From: an uncultured bacterium
Lineage (GTDB): Bacteria > Bacillota_A > Clostridia > Oscillospirales > Oscillospiraceae
Direction: 5' to 3'
NCBI GenBank assembly: GCA_945917385.1
Contig: CAMEHJ010000010.1
Coordinates: forward strand, 1-12,570
Length of the DNA stretch: 12,570 bases
The notes under the pieces were generated by a model. That model saw only the letters and a list, made by a program, of their open reading frames with translations. It did not search any database and was not told where the DNA came from. The stretch's first letter is position 1. Every line of letters starts with the position of its first letter. This document shows positions 12,493 through 12,570 of the stretch, in pieces. Made by a program: the position numbers and the translations under genes.

Positions 12493-12570
12493 AGGAACGG
12501 CACACAGGCCGTTCCCTACGAAAACCTTGAAACGATGTAGGGAACGACCTATGTGTCGTTCCTTAGCACA
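12492..12570. repeat. Element A, copy A4 (at window end)
   Basis: Identical to A2 through the AGCACA tail, which coincides with the last base of the window. The array may go on beyond. Confidence 0.9.

Larger units (their letters stand above)
11744..12570. other. Gene-free repeat array
   Basis: About 830 bases without a credible gene. The first part (to about 11830) is AT-rich unique DNA. From 11834 the order is B5 - A1 - B1 - C1 - A2 - B2 - D2 - A3 - B3 - B4 - C2 - A4, and A4 ends exactly at the window edge, so the array may continue. The short open frames here (12095-12301, 12298-12540, 12324-12530, 11694-11936) are translations of the repeats and end in the same peptide because the repeats are in the same frame. 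Confidence 0.85.

Noticed and set aside
12095..12540. Open frames of 68-80 residues in the 3' array
   Set aside because: They translate the A and B repeats and share the same peptide segments; none has a ribosome binding site.
11834..12570. CRISPR array
   Set aside because: Repeats are about 78 and 53 bases, differ in type and orientation, the intervals are irregular or are themselves repeats, and no cas gene is present.

Overview
The window looks like a chromosomal piece of a Gram-positive anaerobe of the Clostridia, most likely Oscillospirales/Oscillospiraceae. This is inferred from gene content and order (DUF512 radical SAM gene - der - plsY-like; yceD - rpmF), a Clostridia-style RluA synthase, strong AGGAGG ribosome binding sites and the intergenic repeat types; no marker gene fixes the taxon. 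Ten protein genes are supported, plus at least five intrinsic terminators or promoters and a dense set of structured intergenic repeats. No tRNA, rRNA, CRISPR array, phage gene or transposase gene was seen.

Layout. 1-1822 (+): a secreted, membrane-anchored Ig-like protein whose start codon lies one base outside the window, translationally coupled to thiamine pyrophosphokinase (thiN). 1823-2162: convergent intergenic region with a repeat cluster. 2163-2984 (-): VanY-type D,D-carboxypeptidase on a Pro-Thr stalk. 3121-3513 (+): small PPOx-fold flavoprotein with its own promoter and terminator. 3553-6913 (-): operon of a DUF512/PDZ radical SAM protein, the ribosome-assembly GTPase Der, and a PlsY-family membrane protein lacking most catalytic motif residues. 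7025-7751 (-): yceD-rpmF, with a strong terminator. 7879-10047 (+): RluA-family pseudouridine synthase and a Mn-type cation diffusion facilitator, fired from a promoter that shares its -35 box with the divergent yceD promoter. 10300-11670 (-): membrane-anchored HtrA-like serine protease with PDZ domain. 11671-12570: no gene; a repeat array that runs off the window end.

Functionally the core is ribosome biogenesis and translation (Der, L32/YceD, RluA) together with envelope upkeep (VanY, HtrA, PlsY-like, the surface protein), with thiamine activation and metal export added.

The most unusual signal is in the repeats. Five copies of an element of about 78 bp (A) each contain two inverted hairpins, and two further isolated hairpins (D) occur. 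In all twelve hairpins the tetranucleotide GTAG directly abuts the 5' side of the stem, and stem differences between units are base-pair compensated. That is the architecture of REP/BIME elements mobilised by RAYT (TnpA_REP) transposases in proteobacteria. A second repeat (B) can fold as a three-way junction. A and B alternate as a cassette in the 3' array.
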